Positions 38,034-46,864 of a DNA stretch of 64,000 bases are shown in pieces. The translations under genes were made by a program, and so were the position numbers. Each line of letters begins with the position of its first letter. Position 1 is the first letter of the stretch. Origin of the DNA: Breoghania corrubedonensis. Lineage in GTDB: Bacteria; Pseudomonadota; Alphaproteobacteria; Rhizobiales; Stappiaceae. The stretch spans positions 62,001 to 126,000 of the forward strand of contig NZ_QAYG01000009.1 in NCBI RefSeq assembly GCF_003053845.1. The letters are read 5' to 3'. The notes under the pieces were generated by a model that was not told the origin of the DNA, did no database searches, and saw nothing but the letters and a program-made list of their open reading frames with translations.

Positions 38034-38519
38034 ATGCCCAATGCCGATGTCCCCTTCCGCTCGAGCACCATGCGGGTGGAGGAAGACTGGATCGATTACA
38101 ACGGCCATCTCAACATGGCCTACTACAATGTCCTGTTCGATCGGGCCATCGACGAAGCGTTCATCAATATCGGGCTCGGCCCGGACTACGTGAAGAAGGA
38201 GAACGCCTCCTATTTCACCGCCGAAACCCACCTTTGCTACATCCGCGAATTGTCCCCGGGCGACGAGGTCTCGGTGACGACCCAGATCGTCGGCTTCGAC
38301 GCCAAGCGGATCCACGCGTTTCAGGAACTTCACCACGCGGACGGCTGGCTTTCGGCAACTTCGGAACAGATGTCGCTGCATGTGGACATGAAGGCGCGCA
38401 AGGTCGCGCCGTTCCCACCCGCCATCGCGGACAGACTTGCTCATTTCGCAAAACTTCACGAAGCGCTGGGCCGGCCGGAACGAGCCGGCCGGAGTATCGG
38501 ATTGCCCGCGAAAAGGTAG
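38034..38519 (+). CDS. Hotdog-fold acyl-CoA thioesterase
   Basis: A 161-residue protein of the 4-hydroxybenzoyl-CoA thioesterase family. The active-site region DYNGHLNMAYYNVLFDRA is close to the family pattern with the catalytic Asp. SYFTAETHLCYIRELSPGDEV and a C-terminal hotdog helix follow. The best start is ATG 38034 behind CAGGGAG; an in-frame open region runs far upstream but is antisense to the flavoprotein gene. The same fold occurs in carnitine and fatty-acid catabolic clusters, but no such genes are nearby. Its end is 14 bp from the convergent ClC gene. Confidence 0.88.
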   Translation: MPNADVPFRSSTMRVEEDWIDYNGHLNMAYYNVLFDRAIDEAFINIGLGPDYVKKENASYFTAETHLCYIRELSPGDEVSVTTQIVGFDAKRIHAFQELHHADGWLSATSEQMSLHVDMKARKVAPFPPAIADRLAHFAKLHEALGRPERAGRSIGLPAKR

Positions 38520-38533
38520 GGCCTGCCCCCGGC

Positions 38534-40345
38534 TCAGGCGTAGTGGTTCGCAACCACTGCGCTGGCGATCTCGGACGTGTCGATGACACCGACCACGTCG
38601 TCGGGTCGCGGCACGCCCGGGTCGCCTTCGATGATGATCGCGTAGGAGCGATCGCGCTGGTTCATCCGAGCGATGACCGAGTTGAGGATATTGGTCTGCG
38701 GCGCGATCACGTAGTCGGTCGACATGATATCGCGCAGCGTCTGCCCGCAGTCGCGATCGGGCGCGTAGGGGATGGTGCCGAAGCGCGCGAAACCGGCGAT
38801 CCGCGTACCGTCGCTGGCGATGACGTGCCGCGCTCCGCATGCGGAGAGTTTCGCCACCACCTCGGTGAGCGGCGTCTCCACCGGCAGAATCATGAAGTTC
38901 TTCGCCATCAGCTCTTTCGCCTGGCGCACCAGATACATGTTGGTGTGGCGCATGGAGGGGATCGGCTTGCCGCGATTGCGCAGCTTGATCGTGTAGATGT
39001 TGGCCGAGATCAGCGAACGCCGGACACCGACCGCGATCGCGACCGCCAGCACCAGCGGCACGATCACGTTGTAGTCCCGCGTCATCTCGAAGATCATGAC
39101 GATGGCCGTCATCGAGGCGCCGGTGGCGCCGCCCACCAGGGCGCCCATGCCGACAAGCGCGAATTCGGCCGGCGAGAAGCCGTGCTCGGGGAAAAGCAAC
39201 GCGCCGACAACGCCGATCGCACCGCCAAGCGTCGCGCCGATGAACAGCGAGGGCGAGAAGACCCCGCCCGAGGCACCCGATCCCAGACTGATGGACGTCG
39301 CCGCGATCTTCGCCAGCAGCAGCACCGCCAGCAGGATGAAGGTGTAGGGGGTGCCGTTCAGAATATCCTGGATCGTGGCATAGCCCACGCCGGCGGTGTG
39401 GTAGTGGCCGGTGGTGACGAAGAAGGCGTAGCTCAGGCAGCCGATCATCAGCATGCCGACGACGTTCTGCGTGTATTCGTTGCCCGGCAGCATGGGGAAT
39501 ATATCCTCGCACCAGGCAAGGAACTTCACGAAGGCCCAGGACGCGACGCCGGCACAGCCGCCAAGCACCGCATAGGCGAGAAGTTGCACCGTATCCACCG
39601 CCTGATGCGGCTGCAGCGCGGCGATCGGCACGATGAAGGCGGGGTCGAGCCCGAGCGCGATACGCGCGACATAGGTCGCGGTCGCGGTCGCCACGACGAC
39701 CGGCAGGAAGGTGCGCGAGCTCACTTCCGGCAGCAGCATCTCCACCGCGAAAAGCACGCCGCCCAGCGGCGTGTTGAAGGTCGCCGCGATCCCCGCGCCC
39801 GCGCCCGCCGAAAGAAGCGTGATCTTCTGCCAGCGCACCATGTGCAGCGTGCGGGCGAGCGTTGAACCGAAGGACGCGCCGATCTGGATGATCGGCCCCT
39901 CGCGCCCCACCGAAGCGCCGGACCCGATGGAAATGGCCGATGCCAGCGACTTGACGATCGCCACGACGCCGCGCACGTTCCCCTTGTTGTGGTAGATCGC
40001 GAACATCACTTCCGGCACGCCATGTCCCTTGGCTTCGGGAGCGAAGGTCTTGACCAGGAAGACGACGATCAGCCCGCCGATGACAGGCGCCAGTATGATC
40101 AACGCTCCGAACGAACTCGGCGCCTCGAACTGGTTGGCGTCGTAATAGAGCGAGAACGTGCCGTAGTAGAAGATGTTGTGGACGATCGAGATCAGGTAGC
40201 GAAAGATCACCGCGCCCGTGGCGGCTACCAGGCCGATCAGAAAGGCGAAAACGCAAAGCGAGGGGATCGAATAGAGACGGGCCTCGGGGGACGCGAGGGG
40301 ATCGGTCTCGGCAGCTGGTGTACTGGCTATTTCAGAAGCGGACAT
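38534..40345 (-). CDS. ClC-family chloride channel/transporter with CBS domains
   Basis: A 603-residue ClC membrane protein with about 10-12 helices. Selectivity-filter segments are KGHGVPEV, GSGASVGREGPIIQIGA (gating glutamate present) and GSGASGGVFSPSLFIGA. The C-terminal part carries two CBS domains (AKNFMILPVETPLTEVV..., LRDIMSTDYVIAPQTN...), which bind adenine nucleotides and modulate gating. Whether it is a channel or a proton-chloride antiporter cannot be decided here. The start is ATG 40345. A second ClC gene is divergently placed 296 bp away. Confidence 0.94.
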   Translation of the reverse strand: MSASEIASTPAAETDPLASPEARLYSIPSLCVFAFLIGLVAATGAVIFRYLISIVHNIFYYGTFSLYYDANQFEAPSSFGALIILAPVIGGLIVVFLVKTFAPEAKGHGVPEVMFAIYHNKGNVRGVVAIVKSLASAISIGSGASVGREGPIIQIGASFGSTLARTLHMVRWQKITLLSAGAGAGIAATFNTPLGGVLFAVEMLLPEVSSRTFLPVVVATATATYVARIALGLDPAFIVPIAALQPHQAVDTVQLLAYAVLGGCAGVASWAFVKFLAWCEDIFPMLPGNEYTQNVVGMLMIGCLSYAFFVTTGHYHTAGVGYATIQDILNGTPYTFILLAVLLLAKIAATSISLGSGASGGVFSPSLFIGATLGGAIGVVGALLFPEHGFSPAEFALVGMGALVGGATGASMTAIVMIFEMTRDYNVIVPLVLAVAIAVGVRRSLISANIYTIKLRNRGKPIPSMRHTNMYLVRQAKELMAKNFMILPVETPLTEVVAKLSACGARHVIASDGTRIAGFARFGTIPYAPDRDCGQTLRDIMSTDYVIAPQTNILNSVIARMNQRDRSYAIIIEGDPGVPRPDDVVGVIDTSEIASAVVANHYA

Positions 40346-40641
40346 GACGGCGCAATTTCCATGAACTGGACAACTCTGAATCGGCCGGGAAAAGGTCGAT
40401 GCGGGGGGTCCGGCCAATGATGGCGCCGTTCAGGAAGCCGGTGTTCCGGAGAAAGACGACGCGTAAGCGGGCGTGGACGGGCCAGTCCTGAACCTAGACG
40501 CGCAGAAAATCAAGGGTTGCACGCGGTTTTTCCTGAAACACGTCCGGTTTCGCTCGCCTCCGTATCCAACACCGCTTATGCTTGCATTTCAAATCCTTGA
40601 ATCGTAACCACCAAAAATAACAAGAACTTTCCCGTCCAACG

Positions 40642-42297
40642 ATGACAGACAAGTCTCCACTGGCGAGAATACTGACACCGCTGAGAAGCGGTTTTACTTT
40701 CGTGGCGACCGACATAAGGGTCAACGCACTGGCGTTTACCGCCAGGCGGCAACCGCTTGTCTGGCTGCTTGCGCTCGTGGTCGGAAGTGTGGTGGCCCTG
40801 GCGGCGATCCTGTTCCGCGTCGGCATCGGCCTGATACAACTTCCCTGGCTCGGCACCGCATCGGAAAACGTCGTCACGGCGAGCCGGGACATCCCCTTTT
40901 ACGTGATCCTCGCGGCGCCGGTCGCCGGGGGCCTGATTGTCGGCCTTCTGCTGCGCACCATCCCCAAGCGGCGGACGTTTTCGGTCGCCGATGTGATGGA
41001 GGCGCGGGCGCGCGGCGGACATGGCCTTCCTTTCTGGCCGGGGATTTCCTCAGCGCTGCTGACCATGCTTTCGCTTGGTTCGGGCGCAAGCGCGGGACGC
41101 GAAGGACCGGTCGTCCATCTGGGCGCGACGCTCGCCACCGCGCTCGGCAACCTGTTCTCGCTCACCGTCACCGCGCGCAGGGTGATACTCGCCTGTGGCG
41201 TGGCATCCGCCGTCTCCGCCTCGTTCAACGCTCCGATCGCCGGCGTCCTCTTCGCCCATGAGGTGGTGCTCGGTCACTATGCGCTCTCTGCCATCGTGCC
41301 CATCGCGATCTCCTCGGTCGCCGGGACGCTGATCGCACGGCTCTGGTTCGGCGATGTCGCGGCCTTCGTCATCCCCGCGCACCAGATCACCTCCTACTGG
41401 GAATTTCCCGCCTTCGCGCTGCTGGGCGTCACCTGCGCCGCTGTCGCCGTCATCTTCCAGTTCGCGCTGACCGGGTCGGAATGGGTCGCGCGCCACATCT
41501 CCATGCCGCTCTGGCTGCGCCCGGTGGTTGGAGGAGCCGCCGTCGGCACCATCGCGCTTGCCTGGCCGGAGGTGCTGGGCGTCGGTTACGAGACGACGGA
41601 TGCGGCGCTGAGGAACAATCTGCCGCTCGTCACCATGCTGGTGCTGCTCATCGCCAAGACCGCCGCCACCTCGATCACGCTGGCCTCGCGCTTTGGCGGC
41701 GGCATCTTCTCGCCCTCGCTCTATCTGGGCGCGATGGCGGGCGGCGCCTTCGGACTGGTCGCCGCCCGGGTATTTCCCGACCTTGCCTCCTCCGAGGGGC
41801 TCTATTCCATCCTCGGCATGGGCGCTGTGGCCGCCGCCATGCTGGGCGCGCCGTTTTCCACCACCGTCATCGTCTTCGAGCTGACCGGTGGCTACACGCT
41901 GTCGATCGCGCTGCTGATCACCGTATGCATCTCCACCGGCCTGACGCTCGCCGTCCATGGCCGCTCGTATTTCCACTGGCAGCTGGAAATGCGCGGGCTG
42001 GAACTGCAATCCGGCGCCCACGGCTGGCTCGTGCGTTCCGTCCATGTCCGCGATTTCATGGAGCCGCGCGGCGAAGACGATCCGAGGGAACTCGACGCGG
42101 ACGGCGATCCGCCATCCCTCGTGCCGGGCGATTCCATGGAAACCGCGCTTCGGCTCTTCGATGCCTCCGGCATGGCCCGCATTCCCGTTGTCGATATACG
42201 CGGATCGCGGGAGATCGTCGGCTTTGCCCGACACATCGCGGCCCTCGACAGCTTCAACAAGGCGCTGATCGAAGCGAGCCGCGAAGAGCACCAGTAA
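40642..42297 (+). CDS. Second ClC-family chloride channel/transporter
   Basis: A 551-residue ClC paralogue. Filter motifs GSGASAGREGPVVHLGA, with its gating glutamate, and SRFGGGIFSPSLYLGA are intact. A single CBS-like domain near the C-terminus (SMETALRLFDASGMARIPVVDIRG) contrasts with two in the divergent neighbour. The N-terminus has a basic cytoplasmic stretch before the first helix. The two genes share a 296-bp promoter region, which suggests either coordinated or alternative expression; sequence divergence argues against a recent duplication. Confidence 0.93.
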   Translation: MTDKSPLARILTPLRSGFTFVATDIRVNALAFTARRQPLVWLLALVVGSVVALAAILFRVGIGLIQLPWLGTASENVVTASRDIPFYVILAAPVAGGLIVGLLLRTIPKRRTFSVADVMEARARGGHGLPFWPGISSALLTMLSLGSGASAGREGPVVHLGATLATALGNLFSLTVTARRVILACGVASAVSASFNAPIAGVLFAHEVVLGHYALSAIVPIAISSVAGTLIARLWFGDVAAFVIPAHQITSYWEFPAFALLGVTCAAVAVIFQFALTGSEWVARHISMPLWLRPVVGGAAVGTIALAWPEVLGVGYETTDAALRNNLPLVTMLVLLIAKTAATSITLASRFGGGIFSPSLYLGAMAGGAFGLVAARVFPDLASSEGLYSILGMGAVAAAMLGAPFSTTVIVFELTGGYTLSIALLITVCISTGLTLAVHGRSYFHWQLEMRGLELQSGAHGWLVRSVHVRDFMEPRGEDDPRELDADGDPPSLVPGDSMETALRLFDASGMARIPVVDIRGSREIVGFARHIAALDSFNKALIEASREEHQ

Positions 42298-42379
42298 CCG
42301 CACGATTGCGCCAACGACGCGCGGCGCACAGAGCAATTGCATCCAAGACACCGGCAGGCGCAGCCGCTAAAGTCGGCCA

Positions 42380-43240
42380 ATGACGACGATGAACCAACCC
42401 GAGGCCTTCGATCTGACGGTGCTGAACGCGGGTGAGCGCGCCCGCTTCTGGCGCGAGCCGCGCCACGACGCGCTCGAGTGCCTGTCGGCGACCTTCCGGA
42501 CCCACGTCTATACCCCGCATACGCACGAAACCTATGTGGTGGGTGTCATCGTCGCCGGCTGCGAGGGCGTCAACATCGCGGGCTACCGGGGGGCCGCGCG
42601 GCCGGGAGACGTCTGCTTCGTCAATCCCGGCACCTTGCACGACGGATGCCCCGTCGACGGCGGCTACGCCTATCGCACCGCCTATCCGGAAACCGACTTC
42701 ATCGCCGGGATCGCGGAAGACTTGCTGGGCCGCAGGCCGCGCTCACTGCCGCATTTCCGCACGCCCATCATTCGCGATCCGGCACTTGCCGCCACGTTTG
42801 CCGAGGCCCACCGCCGTCTCGAGACCGGTCACGGCAGCCTGGAGAGCGACGAACTCTTCCATCGCTTCTTCGCAATGTCGCTCGTTCGCCACGCCGATCT
42901 GGAGCCCGCGGCCCATGCGCTCGACCATCATCCCGGACTGGCGAGGGTACGCGACTATATCGACGCGCATCTTGGCGAGAACATCGACCTCACGACGCTC
43001 GCCCACATCGCGGGCCTGAGCCGGCATCATCTCCTGCGCGCTTTCCGCAAGACCTATGGGCTGACGCCCCACGCCTTCCTGCTCGACCGGCGGATCCACA
43101 CGGCCCGGCGCCTGCTGCTCAAAGGGTTTGCACCGTCGGATGTAGCCGCGGCCTGCGGGTTCTGCGACCAGAGCCACCTGAACCGGGTCTTCAAGGGCCG
43201 GATGGGAATTACACCAGGCGTCTTCGCCGCCGCCGCCTGA
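42380..43240 (+). CDS. AraC-family regulator of azlCD (probable)
   Basis: A 286-residue regulator. The N-terminal cupin sensor (THVYTPHTHETYVVGVIVAG, GDVCFVNPGTLHDG) precedes two HTH units (IDLTTLAHIAGLSRHHLLRAFRKTYGLTPHAF and VAAACGFCDQSHLNRVFKGRMGITPG). It lies 25 bp upstream of azlC on the same strand. AraC regulators of this type are often the local activators of AzlCD-type amino acid exporters. Co-transcription with azlCD is likely; the ligand is unknown. Confidence 0.93.
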   Translation: MTTMNQPEAFDLTVLNAGERARFWREPRHDALECLSATFRTHVYTPHTHETYVVGVIVAGCEGVNIAGYRGAARPGDVCFVNPGTLHDGCPVDGGYAYRTAYPETDFIAGIAEDLLGRRPRSLPHFRTPIIRDPALAATFAEAHRRLETGHGSLESDELFHRFFAMSLVRHADLEPAAHALDHHPGLARVRDYIDAHLGENIDLTTLAHIAGLSRHHLLRAFRKTYGLTPHAFLLDRRIHTARRLLLKGFAPSDVAAACGFCDQSHLNRVFKGRMGITPGVFAAAA

Positions 43241-43265
43241 ATAGTCACTCCCACTGAAAACCACC

Positions 43266-44069
43266 ATGCAGAAACACATCAATGGCCCCGACGAGCCCCG
43301 GGTCGAATTCACTGCCGGCATCATCAAGGCCTTGCCCATCATTCTGGCGACGGCGCCCTTCGGCCTGCTTCTTGGCGCCATTGCGGCGCAAAAGGGCCTG
43401 TCGCTGCTGGAAATCGGGTTGATGAGCACGCTGGTTTTCGCCGGCAGCGCGCAATTCGTCGCCATCGACGTGTGGAGCGCGCCCGCCCCGTGGCTGGCGC
43501 TCGGCTTTTCCGCGCTGCTGATCAACCTGCGGCACGTGCTGATGGGCGCCTCGATCGCGCCGAAGCTGGGGCTTTTCCCGCGCGCGCTGAAGCCCTTCGC
43601 GATGTATTTCCTGGTCGACGAATTGTGGGCGCTGGCCGAGGCGCGCGCGGCACGCGCGCCCCTCACCCCCGCCTTCTATTTCGGCATGGGGCTCGTCTTC
43701 ATCGTCGGCTGGAACACGTGGTCGCTGCTGGGCGGCGTCATCGGCCCCGTGCTCGGCGATCCCGCCGCCATCGGCTTCGATTTCGCCTTCACCGCCCTCT
43801 TCATCGTGCTGATCGTGAGCTTCTGGAAAGGACCGCAGACGGGTGTGGTGCTGATCGCCAGCGCCGGCACGGCCGCCCTCGTCCACGCCCACGTGGAGGG
43901 AGCCTGGTACATTCTGGCCGGAGCCTTCGCCGGCATGATCGCAGCCGCGATCACCTGGCGTGCGGATGACGGCGAGGCCACGAACGCCGAACAGCCGGAT
44001 TGGAGCGCGGACACGCCCGGCCCGCGCCTGGAGGTGGCTCCCGAACACGCCACAGAGCGCCGCTCATGA
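43266..44069 (+). CDS. azlC: AzlC-family branched-chain amino acid exporter subunit
   Basis: A 267-residue inner-membrane protein with about seven hydrophobic segments. AzlC-type signatures are FTAGIIKALPIILATAPFGLLLGA, STLVFAGSAQFVAI and LLINLRHVLMGASIAPKL, where the NLRH motif is diagnostic. With AzlD it exports branched-chain amino acids or analogues. The polar C-terminal tail (about 30 residues) is longer than in many homologues. Its stop overlaps the azlD start by 4 bp. Confidence 0.93.
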   Translation: MQKHINGPDEPRVEFTAGIIKALPIILATAPFGLLLGAIAAQKGLSLLEIGLMSTLVFAGSAQFVAIDVWSAPAPWLALGFSALLINLRHVLMGASIAPKLGLFPRALKPFAMYFLVDELWALAEARAARAPLTPAFYFGMGLVFIVGWNTWSLLGGVIGPVLGDPAAIGFDFAFTALFIVLIVSFWKGPQTGVVLIASAGTAALVHAHVEGAWYILAGAFAGMIAAAITWRADDGEATNAEQPDWSADTPGPRLEVAPEHATERRS

Positions 44070-44377
44070 GCGCCTTCGATCTCGATCCCGCCACCCTTGC
44101 AGCCTTCGTGGCGATGGGCGTTGCCACCTACGCCACCCGTCTTGCCGGTCTCCTGCTGGTCCGCCACATCCCGACCACCGGCCGCTTCAAGGCAGCGCTC
44201 GAAGCCGTGCCGCCGGCCGTCCTGATGGCCGTCATCGCCCCCATGGCGATCGCCACCGGCTGGGCGGAAACCATCGCCGCCGCCATCACGGCAATCGCGG
44301 CGACGAAATTGCCGCTGTTCGTGGTGGTGGTGATTGGTGTCGTCTCGGTGGTGGCGTTGAGGATGGTGCTGGGGTAG
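44066..44377 (+). CDS. azlD: AzlD-family exporter subunit
   Basis: A 103-residue membrane protein with about four hydrophobic segments: TLAAFVAMGVATYATRLAGLLLV, the conserved FKAALEAVPPAVLMAVIAPM, and two C-terminal helices. It is the small partner of AzlC. The ATG at 44066 overlaps the azlC stop, so subunits are made together. It is the last gene of an araC-azlC-azlD unit. Confidence 0.93.
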   Translation: MSAFDLDPATLAAFVAMGVATYATRLAGLLLVRHIPTTGRFKAALEAVPPAVLMAVIAPMAIATGWAETIAAAITAIAATKLPLFVVVVIGVVSVVALRMVLG

Positions 44378-44382
44378 GCCTG

Positions 44383-44844
44383 CTAGTTAGAAGTTTCTGC
44401 TGAGATATTCTTTATTACCGTCAACAAGATACACGAAAATCGGATCCAGATCTTATTATCCAGGATCTTATCAAAGGGGATATTCGGCCACCTGTTTTCG
44501 GAATCATTTTCTATTTCCACGTCTGGAGACAGCTCGGATTTCAAGAGATTTAGCAATTCAAGCCGTTTTATATCCGAACTATATGCTTTAGTGCGCCCTA
44601 AATTCCCAACGGGAAATTCAAATGAAAGATGATCATTTCTGATAAAACCGATATTTATTGGTTCGCCGTCTGGTGTATTAAAAGGAACTTTAAGAGATGA
44701 CGGATTTTCAATAGCCTTAACCGCCAAGCCTGAAACAAGGAGGAACTCGGCGATCCGCTCTGCCGCCCGCCGCGCGTCTTTCCCGGCCGTCTTTTCCAGG
44801 TCCTCCATCCATTTTTCTTCAGGTTCTTGCAAATGCGAGTACAT
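44383..44844 (-). CDS. Orphan protein of low GC content
   Basis: A 153-residue protein I do not recognise. The first third is acidic and helical (EEKWMEDLEKTAGKDARRAAERIAEF); the middle has beta-like stretches (INIGFIRNDHLSFEFPVG); the C-terminus is hydrophobic (IWIRFSCILLTVIKNISAE). The 3' two thirds are clearly AT-rich (in places about one third GC) and use codons such as ATA, TTA and AAA that neighbours avoid, a sign of recent acquisition. It ends 6 bp from convergent azlD. Its small acidic N-terminus would suit an immunity or regulatory protein, but that is a guess. Confidence 0.7.
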   Translation of the reverse strand: MYSHLQEPEEKWMEDLEKTAGKDARRAAERIAEFLLVSGLAVKAIENPSSLKVPFNTPDGEPINIGFIRNDHLSFEFPVGNLGRTKAYSSDIKRLELLNLLKSELSPDVEIENDSENRWPNIPFDKILDNKIWIRFSCILLTVIKNISAETSN

Positions 44845-44882
44845 AAACCACTCTCTCCCAAACTAATGATACTGGCGATGTT

Positions 44883-45530
44883 CTAGAACTCCACCTCCAG
44901 CTCGATGATCTCGTCCGGCTCCTCCATGGCGCCTTCGGTCCATTCCTTCATCAAGGGCCAGTCGAGGATCGTGCGGCAATAGGCTGCTAGTTCCGGTTCC
45001 AGCTCCACCGCATAGGTGACGAACCGCGTGCAGACCGGGGCATACATGGCGTCGGCGATGGTCGGCATCTTGCCGAAAAGGTATGGTCCGCCATAGGCCT
45101 CCAGGCACTCCGCCCAGATCGCCTTGATCCGCTCCACATCGGGCCGCGCGCCGGAAAAGATCTTGAAGCTCTTGTGTTTCGCCTTGAGGTTCATCGGCAA
45201 AGCCGAGCGCAGGTTGTAGAAGCCCGAGTGCATTTCCCCCGAAACCGCACGGCAATGGGCGCGCGCGACCTTGTCTGCGGGAAGCAGCCCCGCCTTTGGA
45301 AAGGTCTCCACCAGATATTGCCCGATCGCCAGCGTGTCCCACACCGTGACATCTTCATGCACCAGGCGCGGCACCAGCACCGATGGCGACAGCAACAGCA
45401 GTTCCTGGCGTGCCTCGTCGTCAAGATCGACAGGCACCTCTTCGAAATCAAGACCGGCCATCCGGCACAGCAGCCACCCGCGCAGCGACCAGGAAGAATA
45501 ATTTTTCGAGGAAATCGTCAACGTCGCCAT
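44883..45530 (-). CDS. Glutathione S-transferase family protein
   Basis: A 215-residue protein with a thioredoxin-like N-terminal domain (ATLTISSKNYSSWSLRGWLLCRMAGLDFEEVPV) and the GST helical C-terminal domain. SSWSLR places the active-site serine as in zeta or beta-like GSTs of this subgroup. PTIADAMYAPVCTRFVTY in the C-terminal domain is the typical N-capping region. The substrate is unknown. ATG 45530 is chosen; an extension to 45599 lacks homology. It is divergent from the PHB depolymerase gene across a 119-bp region with repeated TGCA-type motifs. Confidence 0.9.
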   Translation of the reverse strand: MATLTISSKNYSSWSLRGWLLCRMAGLDFEEVPVDLDDEARQELLLLSPSVLVPRLVHEDVTVWDTLAIGQYLVETFPKAGLLPADKVARAHCRAVSGEMHSGFYNLRSALPMNLKAKHKSFKIFSGARPDVERIKAIWAECLEAYGGPYLFGKMPTIADAMYAPVCTRFVTYAVELEPELAAYCRTILDWPLMKEWTEGAMEEPDEIIELEVEF

Positions 45531-45551
45531 GGAACCAAACCTCCCACATCC

Positions 45552-45615
45552 GCATTTTGCACCGCGCAATATCTTCTCGCATTGCACAATAAAATGCATT
45601 AGCGCATTTTGTGCA
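45552..45615. promoter_or_regulatory. Three TGCA-type motifs upstream of the PHB depolymerase gene
   Basis: GCATTTTGTGCA (45604-45615) has an inverted partner TGCACAATAAAATGC (45583-45597) with three extra bases, and a shorter direct copy GCATTTTGCA (45552-45561). The block lies 35-98 bp upstream of phaZ and between divergent genes. PHB genes in alphaproteobacteria are controlled by PhaR, which as I recall favours TGC/GCA palindromes, so a PhaR-like operator is possible. Confidence 0.45.
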
Positions 45616-45649
45616 TATGATCGAGGGGCGGGGCAAACAGGACGGATCC

Positions 45650-46864
45650 ATGATGTATCAGGCTTACCAGCTTCAGGATGACCTGATCGAACCGATGCGC
45701 TTTTTCGCGAAACAGTTTCGCAATTCAGCCGATACGCTGCTTTGGAGCTGGAGTGACCCGGCCCGCCGCAGGCTGACGGCCGGGCTGGAAATGCTCGAGC
45801 GTTTCGAGATCACACACACGAGCCCGGAATTCGGCATCACCGAGGTGATGAGCGGCAACCGCGTCGTGCCGGTGACGACGCAAGTCGCGCTCGACCTCCC
45901 CTTCGCAAAGCTTCTTCACTTCACCAAGAACGTCGATACGCCACAGCCGCGCGTTCTTGTCGTCGCCCCGCTTTCCGGCCACTTCGCCACGCTGCTGCGC
46001 GGCACGGTGCAGACGCTGCTGCGCGACCACGACGTCTACATCACCGACTGGACCAACGCCCGCGACGTGCCGGTTTCCGCCGGCCGCTTCGGCGTGGAGG
46101 ACTACATCTCCTACCTCATCCGCTTCCTGGAGGAGATCGGCCCCGGCGCTCATGTGCTGGCCGTCTGCCAGCCCTGCGTGCAGACGCTGGCCGCCGTCGC
46201 CGTCATGTCGCAAGGGCACCACCCCGATACCCCGCTCTCCATGACGCTGATGGCCGGCCCGATCGATCCGCGCGAAAGCCCGACGGAAGTGAACGAGTTC
46301 GCGGTCGCCAAGTCGCTCGGCTGGTTCAAGCGCTCGGTCATCTCCACGGTGCCCTCGCGCTATCCCGGCGGCGGGCGGCGCGTCTATCCCGGCTTCCTCC
46401 AGCTCACCGCCTTCATGGCGATGAACATGGACCGCCACCGCAAGGCGCACGAGAACCTGTACCAGCACCTTGCTCACGGCCGCGCTGAAGAAGCCAAGAA
46501 GATCAAGGACTTCTACGACGAGTATTTCGCCGTCCTCGACATGACGGAGGAATTCTACATCGAGACGATCGACCGTGTGTTCCACAAGGCGGAGCTTGCC
46601 AAGGGCGAGTTCACCTACGAGGGCCGACTGGTCGATCCGGGTGCGATCACCCGCACCGCGCTGCTTACCGTTGAAGGCGGACGCGACGACATCTGCGCCA
46701 TCGGCCAGACGTCTGCCGCGCACGAGCTGTGCAAATCGCTGCGCCCCCACCTCAAACGCCACCACCTGCAGGCCAATGTCGGCCACTACGGCGTCTTCAA
46801 CGGCAAGCGCTGGGAACGCGAGATCTACCCGGTCGTCAGGAACATGATCCTGTCGATGGAGTAG
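45650..46864 (+). CDS. phaZ: Intracellular polyhydroxyalkanoate depolymerase
   Basis: A 404-residue alpha/beta-hydrolase of the PhaZ intracellular depolymerase family, degrading stored poly-3-hydroxybutyrate granules. The N-terminus MMYQAYQLQDDLIEP and the core VLVVAPLSGHFATLLRGTV, DVYITDWTNARDVP are characteristic. The nucleophile is likely C173 in AVCQPCVQ, since these enzymes use Cys instead of Ser. The closing His is in LQANVGHYGVFNGKRWE. Two adjacent ATG codons (45650 and 45653) are both possible starts. The 3' end overlaps the convergent orphan gene by 29 bp. No PHB synthase is nearby. Confidence 0.94.
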   Translation: MMYQAYQLQDDLIEPMRFFAKQFRNSADTLLWSWSDPARRRLTAGLEMLERFEITHTSPEFGITEVMSGNRVVPVTTQVALDLPFAKLLHFTKNVDTPQPRVLVVAPLSGHFATLLRGTVQTLLRDHDVYITDWTNARDVPVSAGRFGVEDYISYLIRFLEEIGPGAHVLAVCQPCVQTLAAVAVMSQGHHPDTPLSMTLMAGPIDPRESPTEVNEFAVAKSLGWFKRSVISTVPSRYPGGGRRVYPGFLQLTAFMAMNMDRHRKAHENLYQHLAHGRAEEAKKIKDFYDEYFAVLDMTEEFYIETIDRVFHKAELAKGEFTYEGRLVDPGAITRTALLTVEGGRDDICAIGQTSAAHELCKSLRPHLKRHHLQANVGHYGVFNGKRWEREIYPVVRNMILSME

